NCBI RefSeq assembly: GCF_026343335.1
Contig: NZ_JAPELX010000001.1
Coordinates: forward strand, 8,742,001 to 8,806,000
Source of the DNA: Streptomyces sp. NBC_00078
GTDB taxonomy: Bacteria > Actinomycetota > Actinomycetes > Streptomycetales > Streptomycetaceae
Direction of reading: 5' to 3'
Length of the DNA: 64,000 bases
The notes beneath the pieces are model-generated. The model saw only the letters and a program-made list of their open reading frames with translations, made no database searches and was not told the DNA's origin. Positions 42,201 through 49,522 of this stretch are shown here, one piece after another. A program made the position numbers and the translations under genes. Every line of letters starts with the position of its first letter. Position 1 is the first letter of the stretch.

Positions 42201-42954
42201 GTTCGGGGCTGAGCGCCGAGTGCCAGACCTTGAAGTCGTCGATCGCGCCCTTGAGCAGCGGGTCCTGGTAGAAGGACTTGCCGATGTAGCCGGCGGCCGT
42301 GGCCGAACCGTCCAGCAGGTCCTTGGCCTTGACGGTCGTCGCGGCGGAGGAGACCGCCAAGCCGTCGAGATAGGTGGTGACCCGGTGAGCGGAGGTGTCG
42401 AGGGTGACGGTGACGGTCCGCCAACCGTCGGCGGGCAGGGGCGCGTAGCCCAGGACCTGTGCCTCCGCGCCGCCTCCGCCGGTGGTCACCGCGGTGCGCA
42501 GCACACTGCCGTTGGAGGGCGTGGTGAACAGGTACCTGGTGGTGTCGGTGCCCAGGTCGAAGATCCGTTGCCAGGACGACTTGTCGTCGCTCCACTTCAC
42601 GCGGGCCGAGACCGTCAAGTCGGTCGCCGCGTTGAGTACTTCGCGGGGGAGACGGACATAGGCCCCGTCGGAGGTGGGCGCTCCGCCCGGCAGGGCGAGC
42701 GCCCGGCCGCCGTCGGTGCCGGTGACGGACTGGGCGGTCGAGCCGTTCACCAGGGTCGCCGTCAGACCGTTGCCGGAACTGTCGGTGATCTTGCCGGAGG
42801 CGAGATCGTCCTGGTCGAAGGTGTAGTGGGCGGCGGGCTGGGGCGTATCGGCTGCCTGCGCCGGGACGGCGGGCGCGGCCAGCAGGCCCCCGCCGAGCGC
42901 CAGTGCCACGGCGGCCGGGACACGGCGCCGGGCGGATCTGTCAGCGGATGGCAT
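39256..42954 (-). CDS. Secreted multidomain glycoside hydrolase (LamG - Ig-like - clan GH-A barrel - CBM35-like modules)
   Basis: ATG 42954 (GAGGA upstream) encodes 1232 residues. Signal peptide 1-34 (cleavage after PAQA). A LamG-type lectin domain (about 40-240) has HYTFDQDDLASGKITDSSGN. An Ig-like domain follows with FSDGYDRDTPVTWDDV. The (beta/alpha)8 catalytic region has FVPFNEPEGN with Glu467 as acid/base and VNINEYAFN with Glu583 as nucleophile, the clan GH-A arrangement seen in GH39/GH5-like enzymes. At least three C-terminal modules start like CBM35/CBM6 (SYEAEDAAHTG, VYEGELAWTGG, TYEAQDAKLAGS). The fine family is not recognised. It faces the LacI gene across four operator copies and probably attacks a plant polysaccharide outside the cell. 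Confidence 0.85.
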   Translation of the reverse strand: MPSADRSARRRVPAAVALALGGGLLAAPAVPAQAADTPQPAAHYTFDQDDLASGKITDSSGNGLTATLVNGSTAQSVTGTDGGRALALPGGAPTSDGAYVRLPREVLNAATDLTVSARVKWSDDKSSWQRIFDLGTDTTRYLFTTPSNGSVLRTAVTTGGGGAEAQVLGYAPLPADGWRTVTVTLDTSAHRVTTYLDGLAVSSAATTVKAKDLLDGSATAAGYIGKSFYQDPLLKGAIDDFKVWHSALSPEQVAGTVGNLPTLQQLSRTSFEVRATAGTAPSLPAAVRASFSDGYDRDTPVTWDDVPPEKYARPGTFEVAGTAAGRTVKATVTVVREGQLTVDLGSDTGAFHGGASGTLYGVYGPGVPTNNLIEGMGLRTVSTKAQDGPQHPGADALDVVKPLADSTDGDVYIYMTDIHRGFPYEWPGDTPAQKLKLYEEKLAKQVDQVLQLPKQYQDNIVFVPFNEPEGNMFGTGEWSYNKVSWLNDPADYFAAWDEAYKLIKGRMPHARIAGPNTSVLYDQVKGFLTHTLAAGTLPDVITWHELSHPEAVRESVAKYRVWEKELFKGTDHEGTQLPVNINEYAFNYHTSVPGQMIQWVSAIEESKVDADIAYWNIDGNLSDSAVQSNRGNGQWWLLHSYASMSGHTVDVAPPFPGQNYTMQGVATLDEKKKQARLIFGGSTGKGHITFAGVPKKVFGDQVHAWVREIEWSGQVGDNSGPKLLTETNLRVGDNGQVVVDFGDGGLPNLKESSAYEIVLSPAGKAKGTQSPPVRWQGSYEAEDAAHTGSGYTKNGPEGSTGDVSKFYTSGGYDVGGLRTGSDVSLDFAVDVPEDGTYDLSTFANSLNTFDKVKEQGPTNVFLRVDGKADSEQELYLPLGYKWVVWDHTDTKVHLTKGRHTLTLAAKSLDGKSATKGDAIVDRLTLSLPKASAATEVYEGELAWTGGGALPVYDLPKHTATPATGSGAVRLARNQTATFWVYSPADREATLEVDTLGGADARLSVNGHDVLHVTKGRHEVAVSLSGGVNKVTVTGGSAPGSTATLVDRLTVTPTDGTLKGRTYEAQDAKLAGSATLTPLSLATDGTAITGIGGDPGNGNTATFTVAADTAGLYALRIRYSNPEQSEATHYNPDPLARHADITVGGGATQRVSFPHTFHQNNFWELTVPVRLKKGPNTITFRSEELPNFDGTTYASDTFPGVLLRSRFAPLIDRITVAPYARETRKTHEARETR

Positions 42955-42988
42955 GGATTGCGTCCTCAATCCTTGATGTCGATGTGCG

Positions 42989-43002
42989 TCGAACCGGTTC
43001 GA
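42989..43002. promoter_or_regulatory. LacI operator O1, glycosidase leader
   Basis: Perfect palindrome TCGAACCGGTTCGA, 35 bp upstream of the glycosidase ATG, between its promoter and start. Binding here should block transcription elongation or initiation. Confidence 0.85.
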
Positions 43003-43113
43003 TGATGTGCGGCACGAGGGAACGGGGGAACATCTGAGGTGTGGGGGTGGCGGGCCCTGCGCGCCTTGGGGAAGGTCGGATCGGGGCCTTGGCTGTCGGA
43101 GGGATCTACGTCA

Positions 43114-43126
43114 TCGAACCGGTTCG
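43114..43126. promoter_or_regulatory. LacI operator O2
   Basis: TCGAACCGGTTCG in the glycosidase upstream region, 125 bp from O1. It would suit a repressor loop or occlusion of the glycosidase promoter. Confidence 0.85.
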
Positions 43127-43218
43127 GGGAAGCTAGCATCGGTGCCTCCAGCCAGCAATCCCTTGTGCATATGGTTTTTGCGGCCGTATTACGGGTCGGA
43201 AAATTCCGACCAAGAGTG

Positions 43219-43247
43219 TTGACAGGTGCGGGGGCAGTTCCTACGTT
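43219..43247 (+). promoter_or_regulatory. Sigma-70-type promoter of the LacI gene
   Basis: TTGACA (43219-43224), 17-bp spacer, TACGTT (43242-43247). The predicted start near 43254 would lie directly at operator O3, consistent with autorepression. Seen by eye against the consensus. Confidence 0.65.
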
Positions 43248-43256
43248 CACTTCACG

Positions 43257-43268
43257 CGAACCGGTTCG
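43257..43268. promoter_or_regulatory. LacI operator O3, over the predicted transcription start
   Basis: CGAACCGGTTCG immediately downstream of the TTGACA/TACGTT promoter of the LacI gene. Confidence 0.85.
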
Positions 43269-43336
43269 ACACACGGTCCGCGTTTCTCGTCCCACACCAC
43301 GCCCTCACGACCGCGGGCGCCTCCTCCACCGAGGTG

Positions 43337-43350
43337 TCGAACCGGTTCGA
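43337..43350. promoter_or_regulatory. LacI operator O4, LacI leader
   Basis: Perfect palindrome TCGAACCGGTTCGA, ending 13 bp before the LacI start codon, just upstream of its ribosome site. The four copies span 360 bp. Confidence 0.85.
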
Positions 43351-43363
43351 GCAAGGAGTCGCC

Positions 43364-44386
43364 GTGAACATCGGTGAGATCGCCCGGCGGGCCGGTGTCT
43401 CGCGGAGCACCGTGTCCTATGCGCTGAGCGGCAAGCGCCCTGTCTCGGACGACACGCGCCGGAAGATCCAGGAGGTCATCGACGAGCTGGGCTACCGCCC
43501 GAACGCCAGCGCTCGCGCCCTGGCCAACGGCCGGACCAGCACCATCGGCCTCGTGTTCCCGCCGGCCGGCAACCACTACACCGGGATGCAGCTGGACTTC
43601 ATCGGCAGCGTGGTGGAGGCCGCCGCGGCCCACGACTACGACGTGCTGCTCTCGCCGAGCGGTGTGGACAGGGACCGCTCCTTCCAGCGGTTGCTGGGGG
43701 AGCGGCGGGTCGACGGCGCCATCCTCATGGAGATCAGGCTGGAGGACGACCGGGTCGATCACCTGGCCGCCCTCGGCTTCCCCTCCGTCGCCATCGGCCG
43801 CACCGCCCACCCCGAGCGCGGCTGGTGGGTGGGCCTGGACCACACCGCGCTGGCGACGGCGTGCGTCCACCACCTGGCGGACCTCGGCCACCGCCGGGTC
43901 GCCTTCGTCAACCGTCCCGAGCAGCTGCTGCGGGCCGGATACGAGTCCGCGCAGCGAGGCCTCGACGGCTTCACCAAGGCTGTCGCCGAACGCGGGCTGA
44001 CCGGACGGACCTACTGCTGCGGGGACGACGCCGCCTCGGGCCAGGCATGCCTGGAACGGATCCTGCACGACGACCCCGCCACCACCGCCCTGGTCACCCT
44101 GAACGAGGCCGCCCTGGGTGGCCTCTACCGGGGGCTCGCCCAGGCCGGCCGCCATGTACCGCGCGACTTCTCCGTCACGGGCGTCGTGGCCGGCCGCTGG
44201 GCGGAGACGGTGACCCCGCAGCTCACCGCCGCGGACGTGCCGGCGGAGGAGATGGGCCGACGCGCCGTCGACCTGCTGGTGGAGCGGCTCGACCATCCCG
44301 ACGCGCCGCCCCGGCACCATCTCCTCGCGCCCCCGATCTCCCTAAGGGCCAGCACCGGTCCCGTCGGAGCCGGTACGGCGTCCTGA
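43364..44386 (+). CDS. LacI-family regulator of the polysaccharide locus
   Basis: GTG 43364 follows AAGGAG and begins the HTH directly: VNIGEIARRAGVSRSTVSYA and LSGKRPVSDDTRRKIQEV, with the hinge helix NASARALANGRTSTIG. The 340-residue protein then has the periplasmic-binding-protein-like core (FPPAGNHYTGMQLDFIGSVV, VDGAILMEIRLEDDRVDHLA, DLGHRRVAFVNRP and DFSVTGVVAGRW). Sugar contacts are not diagnosable. Its HTH is expected to bind TCGAACCGGTTCGA, found four times around its own gene. It is followed by the ABC importer and probably represses the surrounding genes until an oligosaccharide is present. Confidence 0.93.
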   Translation: MNIGEIARRAGVSRSTVSYALSGKRPVSDDTRRKIQEVIDELGYRPNASARALANGRTSTIGLVFPPAGNHYTGMQLDFIGSVVEAAAAHDYDVLLSPSGVDRDRSFQRLLGERRVDGAILMEIRLEDDRVDHLAALGFPSVAIGRTAHPERGWWVGLDHTALATACVHHLADLGHRRVAFVNRPEQLLRAGYESAQRGLDGFTKAVAERGLTGRTYCCGDDAASGQACLERILHDDPATTALVTLNEAALGGLYRGLAQAGRHVPRDFSVTGVVAGRWAETVTPQLTAADVPAEEMGRRAVDLLVERLDHPDAPPRHHLLAPPISLRASTGPVGAGTAS

Positions 44387-44440
44387 CCGCACCGACGTAA
44401 CCCTCCCGACCTCACGTAGATCTCCTCACTCACCGGACGC

Positions 44441-44453
44441 TCGAACCGCTCGG
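44441..44453. promoter_or_regulatory. Degenerate LacI operator upstream of the ABC importer
   Basis: TCGAACCGCTCGG keeps the left half of the TCGAACCGGTTCGA operator and lies 95 bp before the binding-protein gene. Weak on its own, but it occupies the position expected for local control. Confidence 0.35.
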
Positions 44454-44548
44454 CAACGCCGTTCGCACCGCCTGTCCCTCCTCTTCACCCGTGCCCGCGG
44501 CACCCCCTGCCTCGGCACCCGTATGCCCTGAACAAAGGAACTCCTGCC

Positions 44549-45796
44549 ATGAACAGCTCCTCCAGACAGCGCCGTCTGACCGCCGCGGCCCTGACCGCCC
44601 TGGCTGTCGCCGTCAGTGCCACCGCCTGCTCCTCCGGCTCGGGCAGCACCGACACCAAGGGCGCCGGCAGCGGCACCTACACCATCTGGGACCCCTACCC
44701 GCAGTTCGACAAGACCTCGTCCTGGGCGAAGCTGCTGGACCAGTGCGGCACCAAGGCCGGAGTGAAGATCAAGCGGACCGCCTTCGACACCAGCGACCTG
44801 GCCAACAAGTCGCTGCTGGCGGCACAGCAGGGCAACTCCGCGGACGTCCTCATCGTCGACAACCCGGTGGTGTCGACGCTGGCCGAGGCGGGCGTGCTCA
44901 CCACGACCGACGACAGCAACCTGGACACCTCGAAGGTCGACCCCAACCTGCTCGCGGCCGGCCAGTCGGGCGGCAAGACCTACGGCATGCCGATCGGCGC
45001 CAACACTCTCGCCCTCTACTACAACAAGAAGGTGCTGAAGGCGGCCGGGGTGGACATCTCCTCGGTCAAGGACTGGACGTCGCTGACGGCGGCGCTGGCG
45101 AAGGTCAAGAGCGCCGGCAAGAAGGGCATCACCTTCTCGGCGATCGGCACCGAGGAGGGCAGCTTCCAGTTCCTGCCCTGGCTCTGGGGATCGGGCGCCA
45201 AGCTGACCGAACTCGACTCCTCCCAGGCCGTGTCCGCGCTGTCCCTGTGGAAGGACTGGCTGAAGCAGGGCTACGCCCCGAACTCGGTGATCAACAACAC
45301 CCAGACCACCAGCTGGCAGGAGTTCGCCGGCGGCGACTACGCGTTCAGCGAGAACGGCACCTGGCAGCTCGCCAACGCCAAGAAGGCCGGCCTCGACTAC
45401 GGGGTGCTGCCCATCCCGACGGCCACGGGCGGCAACGCCGCGGCTCCCACCGGCGGCGAGTTCGTGACCCTTCCGGTCCAGAAGGACACCGGCCGCTACG
45501 CCACTTCCCAGAAGCTGGTGACCTGCCTGACCAGCACCGACAACCTCAACAACACCGACACCGCCCTGTCCTACGTGGCTCCCACGAGCGAAGTCCAGGA
45601 CAAGCAGGTGGCCGCGAACCCCGAGCTGAAGCCGTGGGTGGAGGCGGTCAAGGCGGCCAAGGGACGCACCAGTGACGACCTGGGCACCAAGTACCCCAAG
45701 ATCTCCGAGCAGCTGTGGAAGGCCGTCCAGTCCGCCCTCAGCGGATCCAAGTCGCCCAAGGACGCGCTCAGTTCGGCGCAGGCCGCGGCCAAGTGA
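44549..45796 (+). CDS. ABC sugar importer, extracellular substrate-binding lipoprotein
   Basis: The 415-residue family-1 solute-binding protein has a lipobox SATAC (Cys27), then YTIWDPYPQFDKTSSWAKLL, PQFD-type lobe, LAAQQGNSADVLIVDNPVVS, TYGMPIGANTLALYYNKKVL and WQEFAGGDYAFSENGTWQLA in the hinge region; ends in an Ala/Ser-rich tail. It captures an oligosaccharide outside the membrane and passes it to the two permeases encoded next. AAGGAA precedes the ATG. There is no ATPase gene, so the importer presumably uses a shared MsiK-type ATPase as other Streptomyces sugar systems do. Confidence 0.93.
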   Translation: MNSSSRQRRLTAAALTALAVAVSATACSSGSGSTDTKGAGSGTYTIWDPYPQFDKTSSWAKLLDQCGTKAGVKIKRTAFDTSDLANKSLLAAQQGNSADVLIVDNPVVSTLAEAGVLTTTDDSNLDTSKVDPNLLAAGQSGGKTYGMPIGANTLALYYNKKVLKAAGVDISSVKDWTSLTAALAKVKSAGKKGITFSAIGTEEGSFQFLPWLWGSGAKLTELDSSQAVSALSLWKDWLKQGYAPNSVINNTQTTSWQEFAGGDYAFSENGTWQLANAKKAGLDYGVLPIPTATGGNAAAPTGGEFVTLPVQKDTGRYATSQKLVTCLTSTDNLNNTDTALSYVAPTSEVQDKQVAANPELKPWVEAVKAAKGRTSDDLGTKYPKISEQLWKAVQSALSGSKSPKDALSSAQAAAK

Positions 45797-45806
45797 CGAG
45801 AGCCCG

Positions 45807-46790
45807 ATGAAGCACACGACACTTCCGACGGACCACCGGTCCACGGGCGTCCGGAACGGGGCGGCCATCGCCGCCCCGCCCCGGGACCGCCGCAGGAAAC
45901 GCCGCCGTCCCGCCTCCCAGCAGTGGGCCGCCTGGGGATTCCTCGCCCCGGTCACCCTCTACCTGGCGCTCTTCTACGCGTATCCGCTCTACCGCAACCT
46001 CGATTTGAGCCTGCGCAACTACACCGTCCGCTCGTTCGTCCAGGGCGACGCCCCGTTCACGGGCCTGGCCAACTACCGCACCGTCTTCGACAACCCGACG
46101 TTCGCCCCGGCCCTGCTGCACACCGCGGTCTTCACCGCCGCCTGTCTGGTCTTCCAGTACGCCATCGGGCTCGCGCTCGCGGTCTTCTTCAACCAGCACT
46201 TCCGGCTGTCGGCCACGCTGCGCGCCCTGTTCCTCGTACCGTGGCTGCTGCCGCTGATCGTGTCGGCGTCCACCTGGTCGTGGATGCTCAACAGCGACTC
46301 CGGCATCGTCAACGCCACCCTGCACGCCATCGGTATCGGCCCGGTGAACTGGCTGACCTCACCCTCCTGGTCCCTGACCTCGGTGATCATCGCCAACATC
46401 TGGATCGGTGTCCCCTTCAACCTGGTCGTCCTCTACAGCGGCCTGCAGTCCATCCCCACCAGCCTGTACGAGGCCGCCGCCCTGGACGGCGCGGGCGCCT
46501 GGCGACGCTTCTGGAGCATCACCTTCCCGCTGCTGCGCCCGGTGTCCGCGATCACCCTCCTGCTGGGCCTGGTCTACACGCTCAAGGTCTTCGACATCAT
46601 CTGGATCATGACCAAGGGCGGCCCGGCCGACTCCTCCACCACCTTCGCCACCTGGTCCTACCAACTCGGCTTCGGCAACCTGCTGCCCGCCTTCGGCCCC
46701 GGCGCGGCCGTCGGCAACCTGCTCGTCGTCGCCGCCCTGGTCTTCGGCCTGATCTACCTGAAGGTCCAGCGAAAGCAGGCGCTGTCATGA
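45807..46790 (+). CDS. ABC sugar importer permease (MalF-type)
   Basis: ATG 45807 lies 10 bp after the binding-protein stop. The 327-residue protein has a basic N-terminus (PRDRRRKRRRP), six helices beginning WGFLAPVTLYLALFYAYPLY, and the EAA loop SLYEAAALDGAGAWRRFWSI then TFPLLRPV, which contacts the ATPase. Relatives are MalF-type carbohydrate permeases. Its stop overlaps the next permease start by 4 bp (ATGA), so the two are co-translated. Confidence 0.93.
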   Translation: MKHTTLPTDHRSTGVRNGAAIAAPPRDRRRKRRRPASQQWAAWGFLAPVTLYLALFYAYPLYRNLDLSLRNYTVRSFVQGDAPFTGLANYRTVFDNPTFAPALLHTAVFTAACLVFQYAIGLALAVFFNQHFRLSATLRALFLVPWLLPLIVSASTWSWMLNSDSGIVNATLHAIGIGPVNWLTSPSWSLTSVIIANIWIGVPFNLVVLYSGLQSIPTSLYEAAALDGAGAWRRFWSITFPLLRPVSAITLLLGLVYTLKVFDIIWIMTKGGPADSSTTFATWSYQLGFGNLLPAFGPGAAVGNLLVVAALVFGLIYLKVQRKQALS

Positions 46791-47632
46791 CCACAAACGC
46801 CATCAGCACCCCGCAGCGCCGCAACCGCAGCTGGGTCAAGACGACCGTCGGCGTCCTGCTCACCGCGGTCATGCTCTTCCCGGTCTACTGGATGCTCAAC
46901 GTGTCCTTCACCCGCGACCAGGACATGCGCAAGAGCCCGCCCAGCCTGTTCCCCGCCCACGGCACTCTGGAGGGCTACCGCGCCGTCCTCGACCAGCAGT
47001 TGCCCTACCTCGGCACCAGCCTCGTCATCGGCCTGGGCACCGTCGTGCTGACCGTGGCGCTGGCCGCGCCCGCCGGCTACGCGCTGGCGAAACTGCGCCC
47101 ACGCGGCGGCGGCGTGCTCAGCTTCCTCCTCCTGGTCGCCCAGATGGTCCCCGGCATCATCATGGCGATGGGCTTCTACGCCATCTACCTCAGCCTGGGC
47201 CTGCTGCAGTCCGTCCCCGGCCTGATCGTCGCCGACTCCACCCTCGCCGTCCCGTTCGCGGTCCTGATCTTCACCGCGTTCATGTCCGGCATCCCCGGCG
47301 AGCTGATCCAGGCAGCGCAGATGGACGGCGCAAGGGCCCTGCGCACCTTCTGGTCGATCATCCTGCCGATGAGCCGAAACTCGATCGTCACGGTGTCACT
47401 GTTCGCGTTCCTGTGGTCCTGGTCCGACTTCATCTTCGCCAGCACCCTCGCCAACGGCGGCGCACACGAGCCGATCACCCTCGGCATCTACCACTACATC
47501 GGCAACAACAACCAGCAGTGGAACGCCATCATGGCCACCGCCGTCGTGGCCTCACTGCCCGCCACGGTGATCCTGGTCCTCGCCCAGCGCTACGTCGCCG
47601 CCGGCGTGACCGCCGGCGCCGTCAAGGACTGA
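46787..47632 (+). CDS. ABC sugar importer permease (MalG-type)
   Basis: The 281-residue partner permease begins in the ATGA overlap. Helix 1 is TTVGVLLTAVMLFPVYWMLN, then GYALAKLRPRGGG and the EAA motif LIQAAQMDGARALRTFWSII then LPMSRN. It ends in YVAAGVTAGAVKD, the usual C-terminus of MalG-type permeases. Together with the preceding two genes it forms a binding-protein-dependent importer without its own ATPase. The spacing of 80 bp to the next gene suggests one operon with the cytoplasmic glycosidase. Confidence 0.93.
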   Translation: MTTNAISTPQRRNRSWVKTTVGVLLTAVMLFPVYWMLNVSFTRDQDMRKSPPSLFPAHGTLEGYRAVLDQQLPYLGTSLVIGLGTVVLTVALAAPAGYALAKLRPRGGGVLSFLLLVAQMVPGIIMAMGFYAIYLSLGLLQSVPGLIVADSTLAVPFAVLIFTAFMSGIPGELIQAAQMDGARALRTFWSIILPMSRNSIVTVSLFAFLWSWSDFIFASTLANGGAHEPITLGIYHYIGNNNQQWNAIMATAVVASLPATVILVLAQRYVAAGVTAGAVKD

Positions 47633-47712
47633 GTCCCCCACTCCGCCCGGCAGCCGAAGCGTCCGTGCGTCAGCCGACCGCTGCCTCCTGCTCCAGAAAC
47701 GAGTCACGCCCC

Positions 47713-49449
47713 ATGACCGCCGCCTCGTCCGGCCCGGCCTTCTCCGTCCACGACATACCGTTCAGCACCTACGGATCCTGGTTCGACATCTCGCCCGTGG
47801 TCGCGGAAAAGACGTACGCCGAGGACCTCCACCTCGTCTCGCACCAGAACGGCATGCACGCCGTCCTGCGCCTGATCCCCGTGGACCCGGCCACCGGAGA
47901 CCGGGCCGTCACCCGTGTGGACGCGACCCCCGGCCTGCTCAGCTGGATCGGTGAGAGCGGGCGCACGGACCTCGCCTACGAGTCGCCCGACACCGTACGC
48001 CTGCGGGGGAGCGGCCTGGATGTCGGCGTGTCCGCCGCCGCGCACACCCTGACCCCGTTCAGCGGAACGTACTTCTTCCACGATCCGGCGGCGGACGCCT
48101 ACGTGTTCACGTCGTACGAGACCGGCCGCCGTTACCGCGTCACCGTGCTGTCCGGCACGATCACCGGCACGGCCGGAGCCCAGGCCCTGGGCAGCAGCGA
48201 CCGCGGTCTCACCGTGACCGCCCAGTCGGACGGAGCCTGGGAGATAGCGATCGAGGAACTCGAAACCTCCCGCCCGCCGTACGTGCCCACGGCGACGTTC
48301 GACGACGTCGTGGAGTCCGTTCGGGGTGCGTTCGCGGACTTCGTCGATGCGGTGGCCCCTTGGCGCTCGTCCGCCACGCCGGCCGCCGAACTCGCCGCCT
48401 ACGTGGTGTGGTCGGCGACCGTACGGCCGGCGGGCCTGGTCACCCGGCCCGCCGTGCTGATGTCCAAGCACTGGATGGACAAGGTCTGGAGCTGGGACCA
48501 CTGCTTCAACGCCCTTGCCCTGGCTCCCGGTTGCCCCCAACTCGCCCTGGACCAGTACCACCTGCCCTTCGACCACCAGGACGACAGCGGCGCCCTGCCC
48601 GACTCGGTCACCCACTCCGAGGTCCTGCACAACTTCGTCAAACCCCCCATTCACGGCTGGACCTTCGGCCACCTGCGCCACCGTCTGCCGACCCCTCCCA
48701 GCCGGGCCCAACTGGCTGAGACCTACGTCCGGTTGGAGCGCTGGACCGAGTTCTGGCTCACCGTACGAAGAGCCCCCGCCGCCGAGCTGCCCCACTACCA
48801 GCACGGCAACGACAGCGGCTGGGACAACGCCACCACCTTCGACCCCGAGCGCGTGGTCGTCACCGCCGACCTCGCCGCCTTCCTCGTCCTCCAGCTGCAC
48901 GAACTCGCCGCCCTGGCTGATGAGTTGGGCAAGCCGGACGAGGCACACAGGTGGACGGCGACAGCCGAGGAGACCCAGACGGCGCTGCTCGACCAGCTCT
49001 GGACCGGCGACAGGTTCGTCGCCCGGTCGGCCGCCACCGGGGACACCTGGAGCAGTTCCAGCCTCCTCGACCTGATGGCCATCGTCCTGGGCGAACACCT
49101 GCCCGGCGAGGTCAGCAGCGCACTGGCCGACCACATCAAGGCCCACCTGACCCCGTACGGCCTCGCCACCGAACTGACCACGTCACCGCACTACCTCGCA
49201 GACGGTTACTGGCGCGGCCCGATCTGGGCACCCGCCACCGTCCTCGTGGAGGACGGCCTGCGCCGCGCCGGTCACCAGCGGCTCGCGGACGACATCAGCG
49301 CCCGCTTCCGCGCTCTGTGCGAGACCCACGGCTTCGCCGAGAACTTCGACGCCCTGACCGGAACGGGTCTGCGCGACCGCGCCTACACCTGGACCGCCAG
49401 CAGCTACCTCCTGCTGGCCGAAGCGCACGCCCACCGAGAGAGCAGCTGA
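47713..49449 (+). CDS. Intracellular GH63-like (alpha/alpha)6 glycosidase
   Basis: ATG 47713 starts 578 residues without a signal peptide, so the enzyme is cytoplasmic. An N-terminal beta-sandwich (to about 210) is followed by an (alpha/alpha)6 barrel with SKHWMDKVWSWDHCFNALAL, LPFDHQDDSGALPDSV, PHYQHGNDSGWDNATTFDPE (general-acid region about 365) and HYLADGYWRGPIWAPATVLV near the end. These are the blocks of GH63/GH37-type glucosidases or mannosidases and amylo-alpha-1,6-glucosidase-like proteins. Adjacent to the importer it should cleave the imported oligosaccharide. The 3' 100 bp of this gene reappears at 51.55 kb. Substrate not recognised. Confidence 0.85.
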   Translation: MTAASSGPAFSVHDIPFSTYGSWFDISPVVAEKTYAEDLHLVSHQNGMHAVLRLIPVDPATGDRAVTRVDATPGLLSWIGESGRTDLAYESPDTVRLRGSGLDVGVSAAAHTLTPFSGTYFFHDPAADAYVFTSYETGRRYRVTVLSGTITGTAGAQALGSSDRGLTVTAQSDGAWEIAIEELETSRPPYVPTATFDDVVESVRGAFADFVDAVAPWRSSATPAAELAAYVVWSATVRPAGLVTRPAVLMSKHWMDKVWSWDHCFNALALAPGCPQLALDQYHLPFDHQDDSGALPDSVTHSEVLHNFVKPPIHGWTFGHLRHRLPTPPSRAQLAETYVRLERWTEFWLTVRRAPAAELPHYQHGNDSGWDNATTFDPERVVVTADLAAFLVLQLHELAALADELGKPDEAHRWTATAEETQTALLDQLWTGDRFVARSAATGDTWSSSSLLDLMAIVLGEHLPGEVSSALADHIKAHLTPYGLATELTTSPHYLADGYWRGPIWAPATVLVEDGLRRAGHQRLADDISARFRALCETHGFAENFDALTGTGLRDRAYTWTASSYLLLAEAHAHRESS

Positions 49450-49522
49450 GGGCCGCCTCCCACCAGCCCCGGGACCGTAACGAGCCCCGGTTCCTCCTCC
49501 GTCCCCCTTCAGGAGCCGCACC

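Noticed and set aside
39157..43005. Long plus-strand frames of 626 and 655 codons opposite the large glycosidase
   Set aside because: They are antisense shadows of GC-rich coding sequence: Val/Gly/Arg-biased composition, no family blocks, while the minus strand has a signal peptide, catalytic motifs and a ribosome site.
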